This document shows positions 1 through 8,371 of a stretch of 64,000 nucleotides of DNA, in pieces (the stretch's first letter is position 1; every line of letters begins with the position of its first letter). This DNA is from JBMOPD01 sp049323615 (lineage in GTDB: Bacteria; Bacillota; Desulfotomaculia; Desulfotomaculales; Desulfocucumaceae). The notes under the pieces are model-generated. The model made no database searches and was not told where the DNA came from. It worked only from the letters and a program-made list of their open reading frames with translations. The stretch lies in contig JBMOPD010000009.1 in NCBI GenBank assembly GCA_049323615.1, positions 1-64,000 on the forward strand, read 5' to 3'. The translations under genes were made by a program, and so were the position numbers.

Positions 1-55
1 ATCCACTCCCAGGGAAGGGAAAACACGATGCCGGGAGGGAGGTAAATATCAATCA

Positions 56-283
56 TCAAAGAGGTTTCATCCACTGGGCCATGGGCTTGTAAATCAGTTC
101 GATGATTTTGGTGGGAGTGATTTCCGTGATGTCAAGAACCAGCAGCACGCCGGCGGTCAGGGCGATGGCCATGTAGGCGCAGAAAGCTATCAGTTCCCGC
201 CACATCTTTTTCTTAATCAATATAGGTGCTTCCACAAAAATAATCAGGGCACAGATAAAAATGATCAGCATTTCTATCGGCAT
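56..283 (-). CDS. Small two-helix membrane protein of a ger operon (D-type subunit candidate)
   Basis: A 75-residue hydrophobic protein with two likely membrane helices (about residues 3-20 and 31-52) joined by a short basic loop (KKKMWRE), then a tail of about 23 residues. It has no catalytic motif. It is the last gene of the gerA-gerB-gerC set, 14 bases after gerC. Small two-helix proteins encoded in ger operons of some Bacillus species are described as D subunits that modulate germinant receptors; assignment to that class rests only on size, topology and position. The 55 bases between this gene and the window edge show nothing recognisable. Confidence 0.6.
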   Translation of the reverse strand: MPIEMLIIFICALIIFVEAPILIKKKMWRELIAFCAYMAIALTAGVLLVLDITEITPTKIIELIYKPMAQWMKPL

Positions 284-297
284 GCGTATACCCCCGC

Positions 298-1485
298 TTA
301 TTTTTTCAGGCTTGACCGCCTGGCCTGCAAGCCCATGTGGCGCAGGTGGACTTTAACGGCCAGGGAAATTTCGGCGTTGACGAATTCTTCATTCCACCGC
401 TGTTTTATTGTTTGCCATTCTTTTTTATATTTCCGGTGAAATACCTCCCCGAAGCGGAAAATATCCACTTCGTATTCGTTACGGGCTTTTGCCAGGACCT
501 CCCGGCACCTTTTTTGGATGTCCGCAGCCACGTTTTCTTCCAGTGCCTTGACTATTTCCGGTTCCAGGATATTTTCCCGGGACTGCTGTTCCTCCAGGTC
601 AACATCGGCGGATATTTCTATAAAAAGACTGACTTTTTCCCCGTCCCGGAAAGGTTTCACCCTTGTTTCACTACGCGTTACTCTAAATGACAATTTTTTC
701 TCCGGGTCGGCAACGGAAGGAACGGTAATCACCCCTCTCTCCATCTCTCCCCGGAGCCACAGAAGACCCCTGGTTTCACTTTTGTTCAGCCAGCCGGCCA
801 GCCTGTCGTCCTTAAAAACTGCCGTTCCGGTAAAAACCACCTCATCGTGTTTATGTTTTTTCTCCGTGCCGGGGCCCTGGGCTTCCCCCTGGCGCGCCAG
901 CCTGATCCCGGTGGCTACCGGGTTGGTGCCCCAACTGGCCAGGTCTTTGATGAAGTCGATAAATTCAATGGAGAAACCTGCCCTGCTTCTGGCCAGAAAG
1001 CCCGATGACTGGGCGGAGGTTCTTTCCAGTTCGGAATGACTTTCCAGTAATCTTTTTGCTTCTCCTTCGGATACCATCACCCACATGGTTTCCCTGGGGC
1101 CTGCCTCACGGTGAAAAAAGTTGGTTAAATCGCGCACCCCGCGCCTGGCCGCCTCTTCGCCGAAAACCAGTACAATGTTGTGCGTCCAGGTGATATGGCG
1201 GGAAATCTGCAGGGCCAGGTTGCGCTGGGCGTCCGCAACGGTTTCTCCGGTGGCGGATACCACCCAGGCTATGTTCTGGTTCATGCTGACATTGGCGCCT
1301 CCTTCTCCGCCGCCGAAGGCAGAGGGCCGGGCCAGTTGGAGGGTTAGTTGGATCCTGCCGCCGGGGAGGCGGTCCACCCCTGCTCCCAGCACGATGGCCA
1401 GTTCGCTCAGCTCCCGGCGGTCCCAGCAGCCCCCAGTCAAGATAACGGCAAGCAAGAGGGCGATGGCAATTATCTTCCCGGGCAT
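298..1485 (-). CDS. Ger(x)C family spore germination lipoprotein
   Basis: C subunit of a GerA-type germinant receptor, anchored to the outer face of the spore inner membrane. The 395-residue product starts with a lipoprotein signal peptide: a basic start, a hydrophobic core, and a lipobox ending at Cys20 (LTGGC), followed by WDRRELSELA, the sequence typical just after the lipid-bearing Cys in this family. Length is normal. The start overlaps the end of gerB by 16 bases, so translation is probably coupled. As part of one operon with gerA and gerB it should act with them in sensing germinants. Because gerA carries a stop codon, the whole receptor may be inactive. Confidence 0.92.
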   Translation of the reverse strand: MPGKIIAIALLLAVILTGGCWDRRELSELAIVLGAGVDRLPGGRIQLTLQLARPSAFGGGEGGANVSMNQNIAWVVSATGETVADAQRNLALQISRHITWTHNIVLVFGEEAARRGVRDLTNFFHREAGPRETMWVMVSEGEAKRLLESHSELERTSAQSSGFLARSRAGFSIEFIDFIKDLASWGTNPVATGIRLARQGEAQGPGTEKKHKHDEVVFTGTAVFKDDRLAGWLNKSETRGLLWLRGEMERGVITVPSVADPEKKLSFRVTRSETRVKPFRDGEKVSLFIEISADVDLEEQQSRENILEPEIVKALEENVAADIQKRCREVLAKARNEYEVDIFRFGEVFHRKYKKEWQTIKQRWNEEFVNAEISLAVKVHLRHMGLQARRSSLKK

Positions 1486-2582
1486 GGCGGTTTTCCCCCA
1501 ATCTTCCTGATGACGGCCACGGCCAGCAGAAAAAGCGGAATGACCAGCTCAAAGGTCAGGGCGTAAAAAGGCCAGGCAGTGGCATAGAAGATCAGCAGGT
1601 CCATTACGCTGGTGTAGTTAAAAATGGACAGGGCGAGGATCGCCGCCCCCACGGGGGGAATCAGCGGCCGGTAATCCTTGATGCCTGTTATCTGGGCGCT
1701 GCCCAGGGCCGTTGCCCAGTAGAATATGCTCAATTTTACTCCTGCACTGAGTATCCAGATGAGCATTAAAAGCGCTTCCAGGCGCTCTAAAAAATTGGCT
1801 ATGTGGATCATTCTGATCCCGTTTAAAAAGGCCAGCAAGTAACTGCCGGTCACGGATGGGCCGAAGATGGAGATGACCCCTAATACCGACAGTTCAAATA
1901 TGGAGGTTACAATTAAAATAGAAGTCAGGGCGATCCGGCGGGCCTGTTCCGGGCGGTTGACGTACGGTAAAAATACCGAAATAAGAAAAATTTCCCCTAA
2001 CCAGCTCAGCGGCGCCAGGGAGCCCTTGATTATGGACACCGGGCCGGCTTCCAGAACCGGCAAAAGGTTGACGACGTCCATTTGGGGAAGGGCGAGGCCA
2101 AAGAGCACCACAGAGGAACCCATGATCACCGGGAAAAAAAGCTGGTTGGCCCGGGCCAGGGTTTCCAGACCGCCATAGGTCGCGTAGGCTGTTGCGGCGA
2201 CACCCACCGCGGCCAGGACAACCAGGGGGGTCTGGCGGAAAAAGATCGGAATCATGAAGGTTCCGTACTCTCTCACCAGGGCTGCGGCGATGTACAGGAA
2301 CCAGGAAAGATAGAGGACGCCCACCATTTTCCCCGGTATTTTCCCCAGGATGATTTCCAGGTACTCAAAAAGGTTTTTTTCAGGAAAACGCCGGCTCAAT
2401 TTTACCGCGATCAGGGCGATGACCGTGGCGGCGGCAGCGGCCAGGAGGAGTGAGATCCATGCGTCCTGCCCGGCGTATGAAACGCTGATGCCCGGTAGAA
2501 AGAGAATCACCGTGGCAAAGATGGTGATTACCAGCAGAAGAATTGCCTGGGTGCCGTTGATTTTGCCTTCTTCCGGCGGCAT
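1470..2582 (-). CDS. GerB-type spore germination permease (GerAB/ArcD/ProY family)
   Basis: B subunit of a GerA-type germinant receptor, an amino-acid-permease-like integral membrane protein that forms the ligand-binding part. The 370-residue product has about ten hydrophobic helices; the first (ILLLVITIFATVILFLPG) starts near residue 14. The start lies 4 bases after the gerA stop, with an AGGAGG ribosome site inside the gerA end. Normal length for the family. It overlaps gerC at its 3' end. The ligand cannot be told from the sequence. Confidence 0.92.
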   Translation of the reverse strand: MPPEEGKINGTQAILLLVITIFATVILFLPGISVSYAGQDAWISLLLAAAAATVIALIAVKLSRRFPEKNLFEYLEIILGKIPGKMVGVLYLSWFLYIAAALVREYGTFMIPIFFRQTPLVVLAAVGVAATAYATYGGLETLARANQLFFPVIMGSSVVLFGLALPQMDVVNLLPVLEAGPVSIIKGSLAPLSWLGEIFLISVFLPYVNRPEQARRIALTSILIVTSIFELSVLGVISIFGPSVTGSYLLAFLNGIRMIHIANFLERLEALLMLIWILSAGVKLSIFYWATALGSAQITGIKDYRPLIPPVGAAILALSIFNYTSVMDLLIFYATAWPFYALTFELVIPLFLLAVAVIRKIGGKPPCPGR

Positions 2583-2586
2583 ATTT

Positions 2587-3981
2587 TCATTTCCTCCTCT
2601 TTGGGGGAAGTTCAGGATCTAATTCCCGGTTCACCCTATAGGAGTTTTTTCCGCCTAAAAGTCCGGGGCGGGTGAACATGGCCCACCAGGGGGCCCGTAC
2701 GGCCGTATCTTTTAATCCCTCCACGCTTAAAGGGGCCAGGGGGGAAAGGAAGGGCACACCAAAGGAACGCAGGCCGACGACGTGGATGGCCAGGACAAAT
2801 AGTCCCGCACCCAGCCCGTAAAGGCCCAGCGTTCCCGAAATAAGCAGGAGGGGGAACCTGATCAGGCGGAGGGTGATGGTGGCGGTATAACAAAAGGTGA
2901 AAGAGGCGATGCCGGTGACGGCCACCACGATCACCGTCGCCGGGGCCACCATTCCCGCCCGCACCGCCGCCTCCCCGATGACCAGGGCGCCCACGATGCT
3001 CAGCGCCTGGCCCATGGGCTGGGGCATACGGATGCCGGCTTCACGCAAGATTTCAAAGGTCAATTCCATAGCCAGTACTTCCACCAGGGCCGGGAAAGGC
3101 ACGGCCTCCCGCTGGGCTGACACGCTTAAGAGCAGGGGGGTAGGCAAAAGTTCCGGGTGATAGGTGGTGAAGGCCACGTAAAGTGCCGGTGTCAGCATTG
3201 TTAAAAAGAAGGTAATTACGCGCAGCATCCTTACCGCCGAACTGAAAATGTAACGCTGGTAGTAGTCCTCCGGATTATGTAAAAGCTCTATAAAAAGGGC
3301 GGGAACAGTCATGACGCTTGGCGTGCCGTCCACCATGACGGCCACCCTGCCTTCCAGCAGAAGGGCGGCCACCTTGTCCACCCGGTCGGAGTGATTGATG
3401 GTACAGAAAGGGCTTAGCGGATTGTCTTCAATAAATTCTTCAATATAGCCGCCTTCCAGAATCCCGTCGATATCTATTCCCGCCAGCCGGCGCCTTACCT
3501 CTTCCACTATTTTGGGATTGACAATGTCTTGTATATAGGCAACGGCCACATCCGTCCTGGTCACCCGGCCGATTTTTGTGGTTTCAATCTTTAACGCCGG
3601 GTTTTTTATCTTGCGGCGGAGAAGGGGGATATTGGTGCCCAAAGTTTCTACAAATGCTTCCCTGGGCCCCCGCACCAGCCTGTCGATGACCGAGTCCTCC
3701 ACTGCCCGGGCCGCCCAGCCCCGGACGCCGTTAATGATGGCGGTGGCGTGCCCGTCTACCAGCAAAACCGTGTCCCCGCTGAGGACGGCGTCAACAACCT
3801 TCTCCACCCGGCCGGTCTCATCGATCTTGTGAATGCACAGGCCCCTTTGCTTAATCAACTCCAGGGCCCTTTCTTTTTTAATTTTTTCACCGTCAACCAC
3901 GGCCGGCAACTCCAGGGAGAGGGCGCGCATAATCTGATCGCTTACCTGATTTTTATCAGTCAGCCCTTCGGTATAAATCAA
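2587..3981 (-). CDS. GerA-type germinant receptor A subunit, main part after an in-frame amber codon
   Basis: This 464-residue reading frame holds most of a GerA spore germination protein: the rest of the soluble N-terminal domain, then the membrane segments (FFLTMLTPALYVAFTTYHPE region and several helices after it) and a basic C-terminus. GerA family members are usually about 480-560 residues, and this frame starts inside the conserved region (IYTEGLTDK). The same frame continues upstream through a TAG at 4003-4005 into a 94-residue N-terminal segment. Joined, the two give a normal 566-residue protein. A true start at this ATG is unlikely. It is a nonsense-interrupted gene, a readthrough case or a sequencing error. 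First gene of the ger operon. Confidence 0.85.
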   Translation of the reverse strand: MIYTEGLTDKNQVSDQIMRALSLELPAVVDGEKIKKERALELIKQRGLCIHKIDETGRVEKVVDAVLSGDTVLLVDGHATAIINGVRGWAARAVEDSVIDRLVRGPREAFVETLGTNIPLLRRKIKNPALKIETTKIGRVTRTDVAVAYIQDIVNPKIVEEVRRRLAGIDIDGILEGGYIEEFIEDNPLSPFCTINHSDRVDKVAALLLEGRVAVMVDGTPSVMTVPALFIELLHNPEDYYQRYIFSSAVRMLRVITFFLTMLTPALYVAFTTYHPELLPTPLLLSVSAQREAVPFPALVEVLAMELTFEILREAGIRMPQPMGQALSIVGALVIGEAAVRAGMVAPATVIVVAVTGIASFTFCYTATITLRLIRFPLLLISGTLGLYGLGAGLFVLAIHVVGLRSFGVPFLSPLAPLSVEGLKDTAVRAPWWAMFTRPGLLGGKNSYRVNRELDPELPPKRRK

Positions 3982-4002
3982 AGCCAGGCGGATATCTTCA
4001 TT

Positions 4003-4287
4003 CTAGGCAAGAGCAAACTGGCGGAAAACAACGTCACTGCAGCCGGCAAAAATATCTTTCAGTATTTTGATGTTATTGTCCAGGGATGTGTTTAAATAAA
4101 GACCTTGCCATTCCGGCTGTTTTACCGGGACGCCGGAGGGTGGCAGAGTCACGGCAGAGTTTTTTCCGGCGGTACTTCGGAACTGTTCCGGCGAGTCACA
4201 ATCCTTAAAGCCGCTGTTTGCCGGTCCGGAAGCGCTCTTTCCCGGCCGGCGCCGCCGGAGGAAAAATATTCTTGAAAATCTGAACAT
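4003..4287 (-). pseudogene. N-terminal fragment of the gerA subunit, ended by in-frame TAG
   Basis: Ninety-four codons preceded by a good ribosome site (AAGGAA, 9 bases before ATG). The basic N-terminus is followed by LDNNIKILKDIFAGCSDVVF, the conserved opening of the GerA N-terminal domain. The frame ends at TAG and resumes in the same phase with NEDIRLALIYTEGLTD, which is the expected continuation. One C-to-T change in a CAG (Gln) codon would explain it. The upstream 4288-4493 region holds AT-rich sequence and a strong hairpin but no other gene. Confidence 0.8.
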
Positions 4288-4385
4288 GGAATATGTTCCT
4301 TTTTAATCAATAATGGATGCATAACTATTATTTGAATAAGTTGCCGGATTATGCGTTTAGGACCTCTATACCGGTTCTGTGAAAG

Positions 4386-4420
4386 GGGTAGCGCCGCAGC
4401 TTGCTGCTGCGGCGCTACCC
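4386..4420. repeat. 15-bp perfect inverted repeat, possible terminator
   Basis: Arms at 4386-4400 and 4406-4420 are exact inverted copies (GGGTAGCGCCGCAGC) with a 5-base loop. It sits between the end of the BadI/MenB-like gene and the start of gerA, both on the minus strand, so it could end the upstream operon. No U-rich tract follows on either strand, so it is not a standard intrinsic terminator. Confidence 0.5.
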
Positions 4421-4493
4421 AACTCGATTTGTTAGGCTTAATGAGGCGGGACCCGGCAAATAAAAGGGAACCATGGGAAGATTACATTGTTAT

Positions 4494-5321
4494 CTATTTC
4501 CGGAACCGGCTGAAGTCCGGCTTCCTTTTTTCCATGAAGGCGTTCCTGCCCTCCAGGGCCTCATCGGTCCCGTAGTATAGATTTAAAGCAATGCCGGCCA
4601 TGGAGTGGATTCCCCAGATGGATTCGCTGTCGGCGTTGAAGGAGGCCTTGAGGGCGGCCAGGGCGGTGGGGCTGTGGGACAGCAAGGTGTCGCACATCTT
4701 TTCCACCTCTTCCTCCAGTTTTTCAGGGGAAACCACCCTGTTCACCAGGCCCATCTGCAGGGCCTCCTCGGCGGTGTACTGCTGGCACAGGTACCATATT
4801 TCCCTGGCCTTCTTTTCCCCGATCACCCTGGCCAGGTAGGCGCTGCCGTAGCCGGCGTCGAAACTGCCCACCCGGGGGCCCACCTGGCCGAATCTTGCTG
4901 TACTGGAAGCTACCGTCAGATCACAGACCACGTGGATGACGTGGCCGCCGCCGATGGCGTAGCCGTTGACCATGGCCACCACCGGCTTGGGAATGGTCCT
5001 GATCAGCTGCAGCAGCAGGGCGTGGTTATTGGCCAGGGGCAGGTTGTCCAGCCCTTCGAACCCCGCCTCCGGCGAACCTGAAGCGGTATAGCCGTTCTTT
5101 GTCCGGATGGACTGGTCTCCGCCGGTGGAAAATGCCCTGTCGCCGGCGCCGGTGATGATGACCACCCCCGCATTCTTATCCGTCCAGGCGTCCAGAAGCG
5201 CCCGGATCATTTCCTGCAGGGTGAGGTTGGTAAAGGCGTTCAGCTTTTGCGGCCGGTTGATGGTAATCCTGGCCCTGCCGTTGTACTTGGTGTAGAGAAT
5301 GTCCTGAAATTCCACGATCAA
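4494..5321 (-). CDS. BadI/MenB-like crotonase: ring-opening 2-ketocyclohexanecarboxyl-CoA hydrolase candidate
   Basis: A 275-residue crotonase-fold enzyme. The central stretch GSFDAGYGSAYLARVIGEKK and the end EGRNAFMEKRKPDFSRF are hallmarks of the MenB (dihydroxynaphthoyl-CoA synthase) and BadI (2-ketocyclohexanecarboxyl-CoA hydrolase) branch. GGGH (about residue 125) belongs to the oxyanion-hole region. Sequence alone looks at least as close to MenB as to BadI. The neighbours carry no menaquinone gene but do include a BadH-like dehydrogenase, an acyl-CoA dehydrogenase and a CoA ligase, which favours hydrolytic ring opening to pimeloyl-CoA. It is the last gene of that operon. TTG at 5321 or GTG at 5315 could be the start; a GGGAG site precedes both. 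Confidence 0.8.
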   Translation of the reverse strand: MIVEFQDILYTKYNGRARITINRPQKLNAFTNLTLQEMIRALLDAWTDKNAGVVIITGAGDRAFSTGGDQSIRTKNGYTASGSPEAGFEGLDNLPLANNHALLLQLIRTIPKPVVAMVNGYAIGGGHVIHVVCDLTVASSTARFGQVGPRVGSFDAGYGSAYLARVIGEKKAREIWYLCQQYTAEEALQMGLVNRVVSPEKLEEEVEKMCDTLLSHSPTALAALKASFNADSESIWGIHSMAGIALNLYYGTDEALEGRNAFMEKRKPDFSRFRK

Positions 5322-5377
5322 CCAACTCCCTTGATTATTTAAATTTTTTCAGAAACCCAAAAGCGCCGCCAAATAGA

Positions 5378-7045
5378 TTAAACCTTTTCCAGCAGCCCCC
5401 GCCGGTGGTCTTCCTCCACCTGCCGGGCCAGCTTGTAATGCACTTTTTTACCCGTGGCCGTCATGGGCAGCTGTTCCACAAAGCAGTAATACCTCGGCCG
5501 CTTAAACCTGGCCAGCATCGGGTGGGCCAGGCAGTGCCGGTCCAGTTCTTCAGCCGTGAGGGAGGGGTCCTTCTTCACCACATAGGCCGCAATTACCTGC
5601 CCCCATTTTTCGTCGGGCAGCCCCACCACCATTGAATCCTGCACCTTCGGGTTCTCGTTGAGGGCCTCCTCCACCTGGACCGGGTAGACGTTTTCACCGC
5701 CGGAGATGAGCATGTCGTCCTTCCTGCTGACAATGGTTATGTACTCCTCTTCATCCCAAGTGGCCAGGTCACCGCTGTACATCCAGCCCTTGTAGAACCG
5801 TTTCTGGCTTTGTTCCGGGTTGTTTACGTAACTGTAGGAGCACTTGCCGGGACACCGGACGATGACCTCGCCCACCTCCCGGCCGTCCCTGGCCGTGAGA
5901 TCGTGCGGCTCGGCCAGCCGGTCTTTGTAGACCCTGACCACTGCCACGTCGTCGTCGGTGCAGGACCTGCCGGCGCTGCCGGCCTTCCGGGGCAGGTCAA
6001 AGGGCCTCAGGAAGGAATTCCAGAATGATTCGGTGGTCCCGTAGCCGTTGAATATGTTCGGTGTAAGCACCCGCTGGTACCTGATGCAGACTTCCCTCTC
6101 CAGGGGGGCGCCCATGGTCACAATGCCCTTCATCCTGCTTATATCCCTCGGGCTGGCCTCCTGCAGGTCGCACAGCATCTTGAGCACCGGGGGGGCGCCG
6201 ATGAGGAAGGTGAGGCCGTACTTCTGCACGCAGTCCAGGACCGTCCGGGGGTCGAACTGCCGCAGCGGGACCACCTCCCCCCCCACGTAGAGGGTGGGGT
6301 TGGGGCCCCCGGAGTACAGCCCGCCGCGGTGGAACCACGGGGTCATGTTCATGGTCTTGTCCATGGGGGAGAGGGGAAAGTGCATGATTACATCGTGGGC
6401 GCTCAGTATTTCGTTAACGTTGTTTATGGGCACCCCCTTGGGCATGCCGGTGGTTCCCGACGTATAAAGGCGTGAAACCTCGTCGTAAATATGGGGCTGA
6501 TAATCCGCCGGCGGATCGGTTTCTGGCATGCCGCCCAGGTAATCCCAGAAGGACACCGCGCCGTCAACAGGGTCTCCTTTTCCGGCGTAATCCACCGCGA
6601 CTATCCTCTTTGGTTTGTGCCTGGTCATTTCCAGGGCCTTCCGGACCGTTTTTCCGATCTCGGCGTCGTAGAAGAAGACTGCCGGCTTGCTGTCGTCGAT
6701 GATAAAGGCGGTCTCCCCGGGAGAAAGCCGGAAGTTTATAGGGCAGTTGACGGCGCCTATTTTCTGCGGCGCCAGGTAGAGCAGTACGAACTCCACACAG
6801 TTAAACAACTGGTACATGACGACATCGCTGCTTCCGACACCGTCTCTGAACAGAGCGTTGGCCAGCCTGTTGACTTCTGAATTTAACTGGGCGTAGGTCC
6901 AGCTTTTTTCCCTGACAGGACAGGTCAGGGCCTTTCTGTCCGCATAGCGGTGTGTATTGCGCAAAAATCCGTTAATGTAGGTAAACCCGTGCTCAAAGGC
7001 CTCCCTGAACATCCCCGCATCATAGGTGAGTACTCTGCCCGACAT
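5378..7045 (-). CDS. AMP-forming acyl-CoA ligase
   Basis: A 555-residue ANL-superfamily ligase that activates a carboxylic acid with ATP and CoA. Motifs in order: P-loop YTSGTTGMPKGV (about residue 193), NGYGTTE (A5 region), YSGDLA, the hinge region SGGENVYPVQVEE, and the C-terminal catalytic Lys in TATGKKVHYKL. ATG at 7045 is preferred over TTG at 7051 because AGGAGG lies 8 bases before the ATG but only 2 before the TTG. Position between the acyl-CoA dehydrogenase and the BadI/MenB-like gene suggests it supplies the first CoA ester, perhaps of an alicyclic or aromatic acid. It shares an unusual C-terminal block (HPMLARFKRPRYY) with the ligase at 55.5 kb. Confidence 0.9.
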   Translation of the reverse strand: MSGRVLTYDAGMFREAFEHGFTYINGFLRNTHRYADRKALTCPVREKSWTYAQLNSEVNRLANALFRDGVGSSDVVMYQLFNCVEFVLLYLAPQKIGAVNCPINFRLSPGETAFIIDDSKPAVFFYDAEIGKTVRKALEMTRHKPKRIVAVDYAGKGDPVDGAVSFWDYLGGMPETDPPADYQPHIYDEVSRLYTSGTTGMPKGVPINNVNEILSAHDVIMHFPLSPMDKTMNMTPWFHRGGLYSGGPNPTLYVGGEVVPLRQFDPRTVLDCVQKYGLTFLIGAPPVLKMLCDLQEASPRDISRMKGIVTMGAPLEREVCIRYQRVLTPNIFNGYGTTESFWNSFLRPFDLPRKAGSAGRSCTDDDVAVVRVYKDRLAEPHDLTARDGREVGEVIVRCPGKCSYSYVNNPEQSQKRFYKGWMYSGDLATWDEEEYITIVSRKDDMLISGGENVYPVQVEEALNENPKVQDSMVVGLPDEKWGQVIAAYVVKKDPSLTAEELDRHCLAHPMLARFKRPRYYCFVEQLPMTATGKKVHYKLARQVEEDHRRGLLEKV

Positions 7046-7164
7046 CGCCAATTCCTCCTTTTCCCGGTACTTTTAAAGTGTTGCTTATTCCTCTTGATTT
7101 TCATTACATGCTATCCTGCTCTTTGTCGAAGCGGCATCCGGATAAAAATCCCGATACCCGGACA

Positions 7165-8316
7165 TCAGTACGGCAAAAACTCCCGGCCGAAAACTTCCCT
7201 GGCGATAATGATTTTTTGCACCTGGACGGTGCCGTCGCCGATTTGCAGCCCGATGACGTCCCGCAGCCGCTGCTCCACGGGAAATTCCCTGGTATAGCCG
7301 TAGTGCCCGTGTATGAGAAGGCATTCGTGGATGGCGGCCGCCGCTATCTCCGGGCATAACCACTTGCACATGGCCGCCTCCTTGGTGTGGGGCAGCCCCC
7401 GGTCCCTCAGCCAGAGAGTGCGGTAACACAGCCAGCGGGCGGCCTCAATCCTGGCAAGCCATTCCACCAGGGGGAAGGAAATGCCCTCGAATTTGGCCAG
7501 GGGCCTGCCGAAGGCGCTCCGCTGCTTCACGTAGGCGATGGTCTCTTCGATGGTGACCTGGGCCGCCCCCAGGCACATCAGGGCAATGATCACCCGGCTG
7601 TAATCAAAGGCCTGCATTACCTGGACAAAACCTCCCCCTTCCGGCCCGATTAAATGATTTGCCGGCACGGACACATCGTCCAGGAAAAGGGACCCGCGCA
7701 CGATGGCCTTGCTGCCCATGTCAGGGTACGACTGCCGGGTGATTCCGGCCAGGTCAAGGGGGACCAGAAAAGCGCTTATCCCCCTGGCCCTGGCCTCCGG
7801 ATCGGTCCCGGCAAAAACCACCGCCGCGTCGGCAGCCATAAGGAGGCTGATGGCCGATTTTTCTCCGTTTAAAACATAGCAGTCCCCCTTTCTCACCGCC
7901 CGGGTCTTCAGGGCCGCCGCGTCGCTGCCGGCGTGCGGCTCGGTCAGAGCCAGGCAGAGAACTTTTTCCCCCTTGACCATCTTGGGCAGCCAGCTGCTTT
8001 TTACTTCTTCGGAGGCAAACTTGTCCAGTATGTCCCCCACCAGGCAGGTCAACAGTATGCCGTACCCGCAGTTGAAATCACCCCTGGCCACCTCTTCGGC
8101 CATCAGTCCCGCCGTAACGCTGTCGGCCTCCTGCCCCCCGTACCCGGCCGAAACCCGCAGGCCCAGCAGGCCCAACCCGGCCATCTTGTTCCACTGCTCC
8201 CGGGGGAACTCCTCCCGCCGGTCCCAGTAGCCGTACTCCGGCAGCAGCACCTTAACGGCAAAGTTTATCACCACTCTGGCCATGGTCTCCTGAATGTCGT
8301 CAAAGCTGAAGTCCAA
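7165..8316 (-). CDS. Acyl-CoA dehydrogenase, cyclohexanecarboxyl-CoA-dehydrogenase-like candidate
   Basis: A 383-residue FAD-dependent acyl-CoA dehydrogenase. The middle domain has LALTEPHAGSDAAALKTRA and the C-terminal domain has HGHYGYTREFPVEQRLRD. At the usual catalytic Glu position (EGT in most families) this enzyme has Asp (IGDGTVQVQK), and the alternative Glu site of the isovaleryl type is also absent (FDYSRVIIALM). That is unusual and suggests a distinct substrate geometry such as an alicyclic ring. TTG at 8316 fits best: GGAGGG lies 7 bases before it and the protein then begins DFSFDDIQ, normal for the family. It sits between the BadH-like gene and the CoA ligase in one operon. Confidence 0.87.
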   Translation of the reverse strand: MDFSFDDIQETMARVVINFAVKVLLPEYGYWDRREEFPREQWNKMAGLGLLGLRVSAGYGGQEADSVTAGLMAEEVARGDFNCGYGILLTCLVGDILDKFASEEVKSSWLPKMVKGEKVLCLALTEPHAGSDAAALKTRAVRKGDCYVLNGEKSAISLLMAADAAVVFAGTDPEARARGISAFLVPLDLAGITRQSYPDMGSKAIVRGSLFLDDVSVPANHLIGPEGGGFVQVMQAFDYSRVIIALMCLGAAQVTIEETIAYVKQRSAFGRPLAKFEGISFPLVEWLARIEAARWLCYRTLWLRDRGLPHTKEAAMCKWLCPEIAAAAIHECLLIHGHYGYTREFPVEQRLRDVIGLQIGDGTVQVQKIIIAREVFGREFLPY

Positions 8317-8371
8317 GAAGCTTCCCTCCAAGTCGATTTTTGTCGTGCTATTTTCAAGTCTTCAAGGTAAA

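Noticed and set aside
4003..4005. Pyrrolysine readthrough of the gerA amber codon as an established call
   Set aside because: Nothing in the window supports suppressor genes, and a one-base mutation or read error is simpler. Kept only as a check.
4494..5321. Plain call as menaquinone gene menB
   Set aside because: Sequence allows it, but no other men gene is near and the neighbours fit ring degradation. Left as BadI/MenB-like.
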